Of a DNA stretch of 60,079 bases, positions 15,219 through 22,623 are shown piece by piece. The stretch's first letter is position 1, and each line of letters opens with the position of its first letter. Location: assembly GCA_021204025.1 (NCBI GenBank), contig JAJQAC010000040.1, positions 1 through 60,079 of the forward strand, given 5' to 3'. The notes beneath the pieces were generated by a model. It searched no databases. It was not told the origin of the DNA and saw only the letters and a list, made by a program, of their open reading frames with translations. Made by a program: the position numbers and the translations under genes. Source of the stretch: Clostridiales bacterium (GTDB lineage Bacteria > Bacillota > Clostridia > Lachnospirales > Lachnospiraceae).

Positions 15219-16010
15219 ATGGGAGACGAGATTGTAATATTTACCGTATATTTGCAGAATGAGAAAAAGGCGTCTGAAAATACGGTAAAATCTTACCAGA
15301 GAGATTTAAGACATTTTGCGAATTATCTGGAAGGGATTGGTATCTATGATGTTTCAAAGGTAACGAGAACCTGTTTAAATTCGTATCTTTTGTTTTTGGA
15401 AAAAGAAGGGAAGGCTGCTTCCAGTATCTCAAGGATGCTGGCGTCGATCCGGTCTTTCTTTCGTTATGAACTGAATTATGGACGGATCCGCAAAGATCCG
15501 TCAGAATTGATCCGGGGACCGAAAGTCCGGAAAAATGAACCCACGGTACTTACAGAGGAGGAAGTGGCAAGACTTTTGGGACAGCCGGATGGAAATTCCC
15601 CTAAGGAGATCCGGGATCGGGCGATGCTGGAACTCCTCTATGCGACAGGGATCCGGGTATCGGAACTGGTCGGACTGAGGACTGATGATTTAAACCGTTC
15701 ATTGGGATGCATTCGCTGCCGTGACAGTGTGAGAGACCGGGTTATTCCTTATGGGAAGGAAGTGGAACAGCGTCTGCAGCGTTATTTATCGGCGGCGCGG
15801 CCGGAACTTTTGAAGGGAAAAGAATCCGAGGCGCTCTTTGTAAACTGCAACGGCAGCCCGATGTCCCGGCAGGGATTCTGGAAGATCGTCAAGCATTACG
15901 GGGATAAGGCTAAGATACAGGGGGATATTACGCCGTACAGCTTAAAGCATTCGTATGAGGCACATATACGGGACAGGAGACAACGGCAGAAACAGCCGGA
16001 AACTGCGTGA
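15219..16010 (+). CDS. XerD-like tyrosine recombinase homologue, probably catalytically inactive
   Basis: A 263-residue protein related to XerC/XerD. The N-terminal SAM-like core-binding domain (about 1-100) and the start of the catalytic domain are well kept, including R146 in ATGIRVSEL. The other catalytic positions are lost: the beta-hairpin lysine region reads RCRDSVRDRVIP, the HxLRH box is YSLKH (240-244), and the protein ends 19 residues after it, without the H/W and nucleophile tyrosine region. Active XerD is about 295 residues. The frame is open to its stop and the following gene is translationally coupled, so it seems expressed. It may bind DNA without cutting it, or be an early pseudogene. 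Confidence 0.75.
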   Translation: MGDEIVIFTVYLQNEKKASENTVKSYQRDLRHFANYLEGIGIYDVSKVTRTCLNSYLLFLEKEGKAASSISRMLASIRSFFRYELNYGRIRKDPSELIRGPKVRKNEPTVLTEEEVARLLGQPDGNSPKEIRDRAMLELLYATGIRVSELVGLRTDDLNRSLGCIRCRDSVRDRVIPYGKEVEQRLQRYLSAARPELLKGKESEALFVNCNGSPMSRQGFWKIVKHYGDKAKIQGDITPYSLKHSYEAHIRDRRQRQKQPETA

Positions 16011-16022
16011 AAGGAGGTCTGT

Positions 16023-16667
16023 ATGGACAAGGCAAAACTGGTAATCACAATCGCGAGACAGTATGGCAGCGGCGGGCGCATCATCGGGTGCAGCCTGGCG
16101 GAAAAGCTGGGGATCCATTTTTATGATCAGGAGATCCTGAGGCTTACGTCAGATAAAAGCGCCGTAGGAGAACAGTTTTTCCGCCTTGCGGATGAGAAAG
16201 CGGGGAATAACATCCTTCGCCGTATTGTAGGGGCGGTCAGGGAGGCTCCGATCGACAAACCGAGAATTGAAGGAGACATTACGTCTCCGGATAATCTGTT
16301 TCGTTTCCAGTCCGAGGTGATCCGTGAGCTGGCAGAGACAGAGTCGTGTGTGATTGTCGGACGCTGTGCGGATTTTGTACTGAATGCGGCAGGCAAGAAG
16401 GATCTGATCCGGTTGTTTGTGTATGCAGATACGCAGACCTGTCTGCGCCGGACGATGGAGGTAGATGGTATTGATGATGAGAAAGTGGCGATGGAACGTC
16501 TGAGCAGGATCACGAAGCAGCGTCGCGAATATCATAAATATTTTACCGGCAAGGACTGGGAAAGCATGGATAATTATGATCTGCTGATCAATACAAGCCG
16601 GATGGAACCGGATGCCGTGACGGATTTTATTATGGAATATATCCGCAGGCGGGGATATGAAGTATAG
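16023..16667 (+). CDS. Cytidylate kinase-like family protein
   Basis: A 214-residue protein of the cytidylate_kin_2 family (P-loop related; N-terminus ITIARQYGSGGR). Many Clostridia carry one or more besides the true Cmk; the substrate is uncertain. The ribosome site AAAGGAGG overlaps the stop of the XerD-like gene, so the two are translationally coupled. Confidence 0.8.
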   Translation: MDKAKLVITIARQYGSGGRIIGCSLAEKLGIHFYDQEILRLTSDKSAVGEQFFRLADEKAGNNILRRIVGAVREAPIDKPRIEGDITSPDNLFRFQSEVIRELAETESCVIVGRCADFVLNAAGKKDLIRLFVYADTQTCLRRTMEVDGIDDEKVAMERLSRITKQRREYHKYFTGKDWESMDNYDLLINTSRMEPDAVTDFIMEYIRRRGYEV

Positions 16668-16913
16668 TGGATATGGCATCAGCCATAAAACTCCTTACCG
16701 GCCCTGTGATCGAGCAGGAGGCAGCTTTTTCGCATCCTGCTCGCCGCGCCGGTTGCGCCGGTTGCTGTGTGCCGCGGTGGCATCTACACTCCGTTTCGGT
16801 CCGTCCTTAACGTGTGCCGCTGGCACACAGGACCGTTTAGCAACGACCGAAGCGGAGCGTAGACCAGATGCAGCGTCAGCTGCAAAATTCCCATATCCGC
16901 CCGTGCGCATAAA
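16668..16913. repeat. Palindromic intergenic repeat, long form
   Basis: No gene. From 16706 it shares both ends with 26810-26910: a GAGCAGGA/TCCTGCTC hairpin at the left and a CCGTGCGCAT block at the right. Its extra middle part contains an 18-base inverted repeat (16784-16801 against 16845-16862, 16 matches) enclosing a perfect GTGTGCC/GGCACAC hairpin (16812-16828). A nested structure of this kind is typical of a small palindromic mobile element. Confidence 0.5.
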
Positions 16914-16936
16914 AGAGCTCCGTCTGCCGGAGCTCT
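16914..16936 (-). terminator. Terminator for the lipoprotein gene, possibly bidirectional
   Basis: AGAGCTCCG (16914-16922) pairs perfectly with CGGAGCTCT (16928-16936); a short T-run follows on the - strand. It sits between converging genes. Confidence 0.7.
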
Positions 16937-16965
16937 TAACATCTGAAAATTCTTTTGTAAGTTCT

Positions 16966-17769
16966 TTACTGGAGTGAAATCTCCAGAGCTGTGATTTCCT
17001 TATCGGTGATTTTCCCATCGTAAATAATCAGAACCGTGTCGCCTTCGCTGAACTGAGAAAAATCAAGGCTGTCTGATGTGAAGGTGTAAAAATCTTCTTC
17101 TTCAGATTCGAGTACGATCTGATCGTCTCTGACTTCTGAGACATCAGCGACAAAGCCATTTTTCTGTGCGTCTTGGGAGTCGAAGGAATCTTCGGTTACA
17201 ACCTTAATCGCATAAGGCTCATCATCCGGTTCACCGATGTAGCTGACCCTGACGCGGGTGCCGGTCTGGAGACCGTCAGTGGTGACCATGTAGGCGTGGA
17301 TCGTCAGGAAAGAATATTCATCACCGTTGTCCGTGGTGATGGTGATGCTCCTGGCTGCGGTATCGGTAATCGTTCCTTCGATCACCGGATCCATGATGGT
17401 TTCGAGATAGGGTTCATCTACCTCCAGTGCGATGGCAGTCAGCGGGATCTTATCTTCCACGTAGTATTCGACATACACTCCGTCCCCCTCGGTCAGATCA
17501 TACTGGCGGGTGATTTCAGCCGATGACAGATCAAAGGTGTATTCCTGACCATCGTCTGAGCTGGTTACGGTAACCGTATCACCGTCGATACTGGTCAGTT
17601 CACCGGTCAGAGAATCTTCATCCGGTTCCTCCTCCTCGTTGGTTTCTTCGGCTGAATCCTCTGCGGCGGTAGTCGGCGCGGCTGTGGTTTCTGTTGTTTT
17701 AGAAGAAGAGCAGCCTGGCAGAGCCAGAGTCACTGCCAGTAAGGCGAGGACTAAAAATCTTTTTTTCAT
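16966..17769 (-). CDS. Acidic lipoprotein with repeated beta-type domains, unknown
   Basis: A 267-residue lipoprotein: the signal MKKRFLVLALLAV ends in the lipobox ALPGC, followed by a linker rich in T, A, S and E, then three similar segments of about 60-70 residues (each a short beta region with GD/TV patterns such as DGDTVTVTSSDDGQEYTF). The mature protein is very acidic. No family is recognised; it is likely surface-anchored. The ATG at 17769 is 11 bases from GGAGG and a TTG three bases upstream sits at the more usual 8; either may start it. Confidence 0.75.
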   Translation of the reverse strand: MKKRFLVLALLAVTLALPGCSSSKTTETTAAPTTAAEDSAEETNEEEEPDEDSLTGELTSIDGDTVTVTSSDDGQEYTFDLSSAEITRQYDLTEGDGVYVEYYVEDKIPLTAIALEVDEPYLETIMDPVIEGTITDTAARSITITTDNGDEYSFLTIHAYMVTTDGLQTGTRVRVSYIGEPDDEPYAIKVVTEDSFDSQDAQKNGFVADVSEVRDDQIVLESEEEDFYTFTSDSLDFSQFSEGDTVLIIYDGKITDKEITALEISLQ

Positions 17770-17828
17770 CAATGAGCGTTCCTCCTTTAAATGTTTTGGC
17801 TCATAATTCCCCCTGTTTCCCAAAAAAC

Positions 17829-17858
17829 AGGATAACAGCATGAGTTTACTACAGGCAA
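17829..17858 (-). promoter_or_regulatory. Candidate promoter of the lipoprotein gene
   Basis: Read on the - strand: TTGCCT (17858-17853), 18-base spacer, TATCCT (17834-17829). Confidence 0.4.
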
Positions 17859-17900
17859 AGGGAAAAAGCTATTGAAATTTCATTAAATTTCGATTACGTT

Positions 17901-17947
17901 ACTTTGAAAATAATAATAAAATTCCGTGACATCACTTTGAAAATAAT
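17901..17947. promoter_or_regulatory. Paired direct repeats over a promoter
   Basis: ACTTTGAAAATAAT occurs at 17901-17914 and again at 17934-17947, exactly 33 bases apart (about three helical turns). The second copy overlaps the -35 element of the promoter for the NlpC/P60 gene, so this may be an operator. Confidence 0.45.
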
Positions 17948-17964
17948 GAAAAAGATGTTATAGT
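17937..17964 (+). promoter_or_regulatory. Promoter of the NlpC/P60 gene
   Basis: TTGAAA (17937-17942), 16-base spacer, TATAGT (17959-17964), 28 bases before the start codon. Confidence 0.6.
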
Positions 17965-17992
17965 ATCGATATGTTATGACAGGAGAAAAATT

Positions 17993-19612
17993 ATGTCCGA
18001 AAAGAGTGGTTACCAGGAAATCCTGGAGAGAGCCCGTAAGAGAAAGGCGCGGGAAAAATATCAAAAATATATCATAGTGGGAATTATTGTCATAATTCTG
18101 GCGGTTGGAGCGGCAGTTTTTATGAGAAAAGAACCATCCGTAGAGGAACCGGCGGCCGCAGATGTCAGTCGGCAGACGGAGGTTGTTGTTGAGGTGGAGA
18201 GCCTTTCCGAAGAAGAGGCGGCCCGGATGGCGGAGATGGAAGAAAAACAACGGGTCGTTGATTCGTATGAAAATCTTGGTCTGGTCAATACTTCCGGTTA
18301 TCTGAATGTACGCAGCGAGCCGGATACGTCCGATAATCGCAACATCATCGGAAAACTGCAGGAGAATGGAGCCTGCGAGATCCTGAGAACAGAGGGAGAC
18401 TGGTATTATATTTCCTCCGGTGAGGTTGAAGGATATATCAGCAGTCAATATGTATTAACCGGTGAGGAGGCCAGAGAAGCAGCACTTGAACACGTATCGC
18501 GGATGGCGACGATTCTGGCGGATAAGCTGAATATCCGCAGAGAGCCGGTACAGGATCCTACGAATGTGATCGGTTACGCGCTGAGGGGAGAACGGTATAC
18601 CATCCAGGAGGAGACGGGTGACGGCTGGTATCGGATTGGGGGAGGTTATATTTCATCGGATCCGGAATACACAGAGGTCGGCTATGCGTTAAATGAAGCC
18701 CGTAAGCTGGATCTGAAGGAGATGGCATTAAATCAGTACGATAATCTGGTGATCTCCAAAGTGAGCAATTATCTGAACGTACGCAATTCACCGGAGCAGA
18801 AAAGCGATGATTCCAACGTCATCGGTAAATTCCCCGGAAATGCGGCCGGCGAGATTCTGGAAACACTCGATGGCTGGTATAAGATCAAGTCCGGCAGTAT
18901 CGTCGGCTATATCTCGTCCGATCCACAGTACGTAGCAGTTGGCCAGGAGGCAAAGAATCTGGCAATGCAGTACGCGGAGCTGACCGCGATCGTGATGACG
19001 GATATGCTGAATGTACGGTCAGAACCCAACACAGAGAGCACGATCTGGACACAGATTTCCAAAGATGAGCGATATCATGTACTGGACCAGCTGGACGGCT
19101 GGGTGCAGATCGAACTTGATACCGGAGATGGTGAAGAACCGGATAAAGCATATATCTCGACACGCGACAATAACGTAGAAGTCCGCTACGCTCTGGAAGA
19201 AGCCATCAAATTCTCACCACTGGAAGAGAAAGCAAATCAGCTTGCGTCCAGACGCAACAGTCTGGTCAATTACGCCCTTCGCTTTGTAGGCGGAAGGTAC
19301 GTCTGGGGTGGGACAAACCCCAATACAGGAGCAGATTGTTCCGGCTTTGTACAGTACGTCTACCGTAACAGCGCCGGTATTTCTCTGCCACGGACCTCCC
19401 GTGAACAGGCCAAGACCGGTCGCGAGGTCAGTTCCTCCCAGATGCAGCCCGGCGACCTGATCTTCTACACCAACAGCCGCGGAGTCGTCAACCACGTCGC
19501 GATGTACATCGGAAACGGCCAGATCGTCCACGCAGCAAGCACCCGGAGCGGCATCAAGATCTCCACCTGGAATTACCGCAAACCTAAGACAATACGGAGA
19601 TATATCGAGTAA
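17993..19612 (+). CDS. SH3-domain NlpC/P60 cell-wall endopeptidase
   Basis: A 539-residue protein. One membrane helix at about 22-42 anchors it, followed by a Glu-rich linker, four SH3-type cell-wall binding repeats (each with a LNVR or LNIR core: near 102, 180, 260 and 340), then a C-terminal NlpC/P60 domain with catalytic C449 in DCSGF, H501 in VNHVAMYIG and H513 in IVHA. Such enzymes cut the stem peptide of peptidoglycan, typically D-Glu to the diamino acid. The start ATG at 17993 has AGGAG upstream. It is a single-gene unit with its own promoter. Confidence 0.92.
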   Translation: MSEKSGYQEILERARKRKAREKYQKYIIVGIIVIILAVGAAVFMRKEPSVEEPAAADVSRQTEVVVEVESLSEEEAARMAEMEEKQRVVDSYENLGLVNTSGYLNVRSEPDTSDNRNIIGKLQENGACEILRTEGDWYYISSGEVEGYISSQYVLTGEEAREAALEHVSRMATILADKLNIRREPVQDPTNVIGYALRGERYTIQEETGDGWYRIGGGYISSDPEYTEVGYALNEARKLDLKEMALNQYDNLVISKVSNYLNVRNSPEQKSDDSNVIGKFPGNAAGEILETLDGWYKIKSGSIVGYISSDPQYVAVGQEAKNLAMQYAELTAIVMTDMLNVRSEPNTESTIWTQISKDERYHVLDQLDGWVQIELDTGDGEEPDKAYISTRDNNVEVRYALEEAIKFSPLEEKANQLASRRNSLVNYALRFVGGRYVWGGTNPNTGADCSGFVQYVYRNSAGISLPRTSREQAKTGREVSSSQMQPGDLIFYTNSRGVVNHVAMYIGNGQIVHAASTRSGIKISTWNYRKPKTIRRYIE

Positions 19613-19654
19613 AAGTGTAAAAGTAGAGCACAGATTACAGAAAAATTGCCTGAC

Positions 19655-19773
19655 GCAACTTCCGATAAGCTATATTATGGGAACCTGCTGACGCAGAACC
19701 CCATAATCGGATGGACGGGGCTAACGCCCCTTTTATCGGCAGTTGCTGGCGCAACTTCCGATAAGTTATATTA
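19655..19773. repeat. Structured intergenic region with direct repeats and hairpins
   Basis: GCAACTTCCGATAAG plus an adjoining TATATTA block occurs at 19655-19677 and 19751-19773, 96 bases apart. Between them are an ATTATGGG/CCCATAAT hairpin and GGGGC-TAAC-GCCCC followed by TTTT (19717-19734), a short terminator for the NlpC/P60 gene. No gene is visible. Confidence 0.5.
19717..19734 (+). terminator. Short terminator after the NlpC/P60 gene
   Basis: 5-base-pair GC stem (GGGGC/GCCCC), TAAC loop, then TTTT. Confidence 0.45.
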
Positions 19774-19792
19774 GGGCCACACCAGTAAAGTA

Positions 19793-19891
19793 GTCCCTGA
19801 GAGAAAAACATATCCGCAAAGGACATTTTTACCGCTACGTGAAAACCTAAGCGCGAGCGGTCCTCGGAGGATATGTTTTCCTCTCAGGGAC
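19793..19891. mobile_element. Hairpin element, short form (99 bases)
   Basis: The ends 19793-19815 and 19869-19891 are 23-base inverted repeats with 22 matches, and inner arms (ACCGCT/AGCGGT, GGAC/GTCC) extend the pairing. It shares its inner sequence with 25697-25840 but lacks 45 bases of it. It has no coding capacity: a MITE-like or REP-like element. Confidence 0.65.
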
Positions 19892-19963
19892 GGAAGGGAT
19901 ACCAATGAAATAAAGATACCAAAGACAGCCCAAACCACAACAACAGAAAGGAGCCGCAACCAT

Positions 19964-21505
19964 TTGTTCAGCAAAGTAAACAGCGGAGGTTTAAGAGGCG
20001 TCGAGGGATATCGCATAGAAGTCGAGGCGGATGTCAGCGACGGTCTGCCATCCTTCTCGATGGTCGGGTACCTGGCCGCGGAGGTAAAAGAGGCGGGAGA
20101 CCGCGTGCGCACGGCAATCAAAAATTCAGGATTTCATCTATACCCAAGAAAAGTAACGATCAATCTGTCACCGGCCGATATCCGTAAGGATGGGACGGCA
20201 TTTGACCTGCCGATCGCTCTGGCAATTCTGGGAGCCTATGGGATTGTGGATATGAGACGATACCATGACAGTGCTTTTCTCGGAGAACTGGGTCTGGACG
20301 GGAGTATCAAGGGGATACGCGGCGTACTTCCGCTGGCGCTGGCCCTTCAGAATGAGGGCGTCCGACAACTGTTTGTGCCGGAAGATAATCTGGCAGAGGG
20401 TCTGGCGGCGGAAGCCGTTTCGACTGTGAGAGCCGGCAGTCTGAAAGAAGTCGTAACAATGTTAAACGACCCTGACTCCATAAGGCCGGAGTCCGGAGAT
20501 GTTTTCCACCGGGAAAAAGAAGAAAGCAACTGTTATACGCAGGATTTCTCCGAAGTAAACGGACAGAAGGCGGTACGGAGAGCAACGGAGGTTGCGGTAG
20601 CCGGTCGCCATAATATTCTTTATATCGGTCCGCCGGGAAGCGGGAAAACCATGATGGCGAGCCGGATTCCTACCATCATGCCCTCCCTCTCGCGGGAGGA
20701 GCAGATCGAACTTTCTAAAATCTACAGCGTCTGCGGCATGCTGCCGCCGGGACGCACTCTGATCCGAAACCGTCCGTTTCGGGCACCCCATCATACAATC
20801 AGTCCCGCTGCTCTGATCGGAGGAGGGAAAACTCCGAGGCCGGGCGAAGTATCTCTTGCCTCGAGAGGCGTCCTGTTTCTCGATGAGCTTCCTGAATTTC
20901 AGCGACAGACACTTGAAATTCTCCGGCAGCCGCTGGAGGAACGCAAGGTGACCATCGCGAGAGTGAACGCGACTTGTGATTTCCCCGCAGATTTTATGCT
21001 GGCTGCTGCCGCAAATCCCTGCCCGTGCGGTCATTTTCCTGATCGTAATAAATGCTCCTGTTCAGAATCACAGATCCGGAAATATCTGGGGAAAATTTCG
21101 CGGCCGCTTTTAGACCGCATTGATATCTGCGTGGAAGCCGCACCCATTACTTATCAGGATATCCGGAGTGAAAGCCGGAATGAGCCGTCAGAGCAGATCC
21201 GTGCAAGGGTGGAAGATGCCAGAGAGATTCAAAAAGCACGTTTTGAGGGGAGTTCGGTTTATTTTAACAGTGAGATGGGAAACCGTGAGGTAAAAAGGTT
21301 CTGTGTGCTGGGGGAGGATGAGGATGCTTATTTAAAAAACGTATTTATGAAAATGCAGCTTAGCGCCAGAGGCTACAGCCGCGTCCTGAAAGTCGCGCGG
21401 ACCATCGCAGACCTGGACGGCAGCGCGGATATTCGCCGCAGGCATCTGGCGGAAGCAGTCGGATACCGTGATCTGGAAGATCGTTACTGGGGAGGGAGGG
21501 CGTAG
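19964..21505 (+). CDS. comM: YifB/ComM family Mg-chelatase-like AAA+ ATPase
   Basis: A 513-residue ComM. It has an N-terminal Lon-protease-like domain (about 1-170), Walker A GPPGSGKT beginning at residue 222, Walker B GVLFLDELPEF, and a C-terminal Mg-chelatase-type domain. In naturally transformable bacteria ComM is a hexameric helicase that promotes branch migration during DNA uptake; it is widespread in non-transformable species too. It begins at TTG 19964, 10 bases after AAAGGAG, with no better start nearby. Its stop directly abuts the dprA start. Confidence 0.9.
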   Translation: MFSKVNSGGLRGVEGYRIEVEADVSDGLPSFSMVGYLAAEVKEAGDRVRTAIKNSGFHLYPRKVTINLSPADIRKDGTAFDLPIALAILGAYGIVDMRRYHDSAFLGELGLDGSIKGIRGVLPLALALQNEGVRQLFVPEDNLAEGLAAEAVSTVRAGSLKEVVTMLNDPDSIRPESGDVFHREKEESNCYTQDFSEVNGQKAVRRATEVAVAGRHNILYIGPPGSGKTMMASRIPTIMPSLSREEQIELSKIYSVCGMLPPGRTLIRNRPFRAPHHTISPAALIGGGKTPRPGEVSLASRGVLFLDELPEFQRQTLEILRQPLEERKVTIARVNATCDFPADFMLAAAANPCPCGHFPDRNKCSCSESQIRKYLGKISRPLLDRIDICVEAAPITYQDIRSESRNEPSEQIRARVEDAREIQKARFEGSSVYFNSEMGNREVKRFCVLGEDEDAYLKNVFMKMQLSARGYSRVLKVARTIADLDGSADIRRRHLAEAVGYRDLEDRYWGGRA

Positions 21506-22606
21506 ATGGACGAACGGGAAAAAGAGTATTTATATTGGTTAAACAGTACGGCTGAGTTAGGTGCAGTATCACTCCGCAGACTTTATGAGCATTTTCACAG
21601 CTATGAGAGAATATATCATATAGAAGAAACGGAATTAAGACAGGCCGGATTCCTGAAGGAAAGGCAGATCTGCGCTATCATGGAGAGAAAAGAGCAGTAT
21701 CCAAAACTTCGGGAGGAGTATCAGGCACTCGCCGGGCGTGGTATCGGGACAGTCACTTTTCTGGACGCGGAATATCCACAACGGCTGCTGGAGATCTATG
21801 ATTACCCGCCGCTGCTTTTTTACCGGGGACATTTACCGGAAAACAGCGTGCCATCGGTAGCGATTGTGGGAGCTCGGGGATGCAGCAGATATGGCGAACA
21901 GATTACGGAAAAGTTTGCCGGGGCGCTTGCCGCGGAGCATGTCCAGATTATCAGCGGGCTTGCGACGGGGATCGATACTGCTGCGCATACAGGCGCGCTA
22001 AAGATCGGGGGCGGCAGGACGTTTGGTGTCCTGGGATGCGGAATTAATATCTGTTATCCGCGGAATAACTATCTTTTATATGAGAATATGCAGGAGAACG
22101 GCGGGGTTCTGACTGAATTTCCGTGTAATACCCCGCCCTTGAAACAGAATTTTCCAATGCGCAACCGCCTGATCAGTGGACTTGCCGATGTCGTGCTGGT
22201 CGCAGAAGCAAAGGAAAAGAGCGGCTCCCTGATCACGGCGGAGCTGGGACTGGAGCAGGGAAGAGAAATCTTTGCCTTTCCGGGGAGGATTACGGACCGC
22301 CTGAGCGCCGGCTGTAATCTTTTGATCGCGCAGGGAGCCAGACCTGCTCTGTGCCCCGATGATATCCTGGAATATCTGGAGCTTTGTCATGGCAGAAAGC
22401 TGGTTATTCGTGAAAAAAATATGGCGAGGCTTGCAAAGCGTGAAAAAATGGTGTATAGTTTCCTAGACTTTACCCCAAAACATCTGGATGAAGTTGTGGC
22501 GGATACAGGGCTGTCTGTCACGGAGTGTATGGATAGTTTACTGGAGCTGGAACTGGGGGGATATGTATTTTGTACATCAAACCAGTATTACGGCAGGAAA
22601 TTATAA
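21506..22606 (+). CDS. dprA: DNA-processing protein DprA
   Basis: A 366-residue DprA/Smf. It has an N-terminal SAM-like region, a central Rossmann-type DNA-binding domain with SGLATGIDTAAHTGAL, and a C-terminal winged-helix domain. It loads RecA onto incoming single-stranded DNA during transformation. ATG at 21506 follows the comM stop with no gap. The comM-dprA-topA order is common in Clostridia. Confidence 0.93.
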   Translation: MDEREKEYLYWLNSTAELGAVSLRRLYEHFHSYERIYHIEETELRQAGFLKERQICAIMERKEQYPKLREEYQALAGRGIGTVTFLDAEYPQRLLEIYDYPPLLFYRGHLPENSVPSVAIVGARGCSRYGEQITEKFAGALAAEHVQIISGLATGIDTAAHTGALKIGGGRTFGVLGCGINICYPRNNYLLYENMQENGGVLTEFPCNTPPLKQNFPMRNRLISGLADVVLVAEAKEKSGSLITAELGLEQGREIFAFPGRITDRLSAGCNLLIAQGARPALCPDDILEYLELCHGRKLVIREKNMARLAKREKMVYSFLDFTPKHLDEVVADTGLSVTECMDSLLELELGGYVFCTSNQYYGRKL

Positions 22607-22623
22607 GGAGACGGAGAGCAGTC

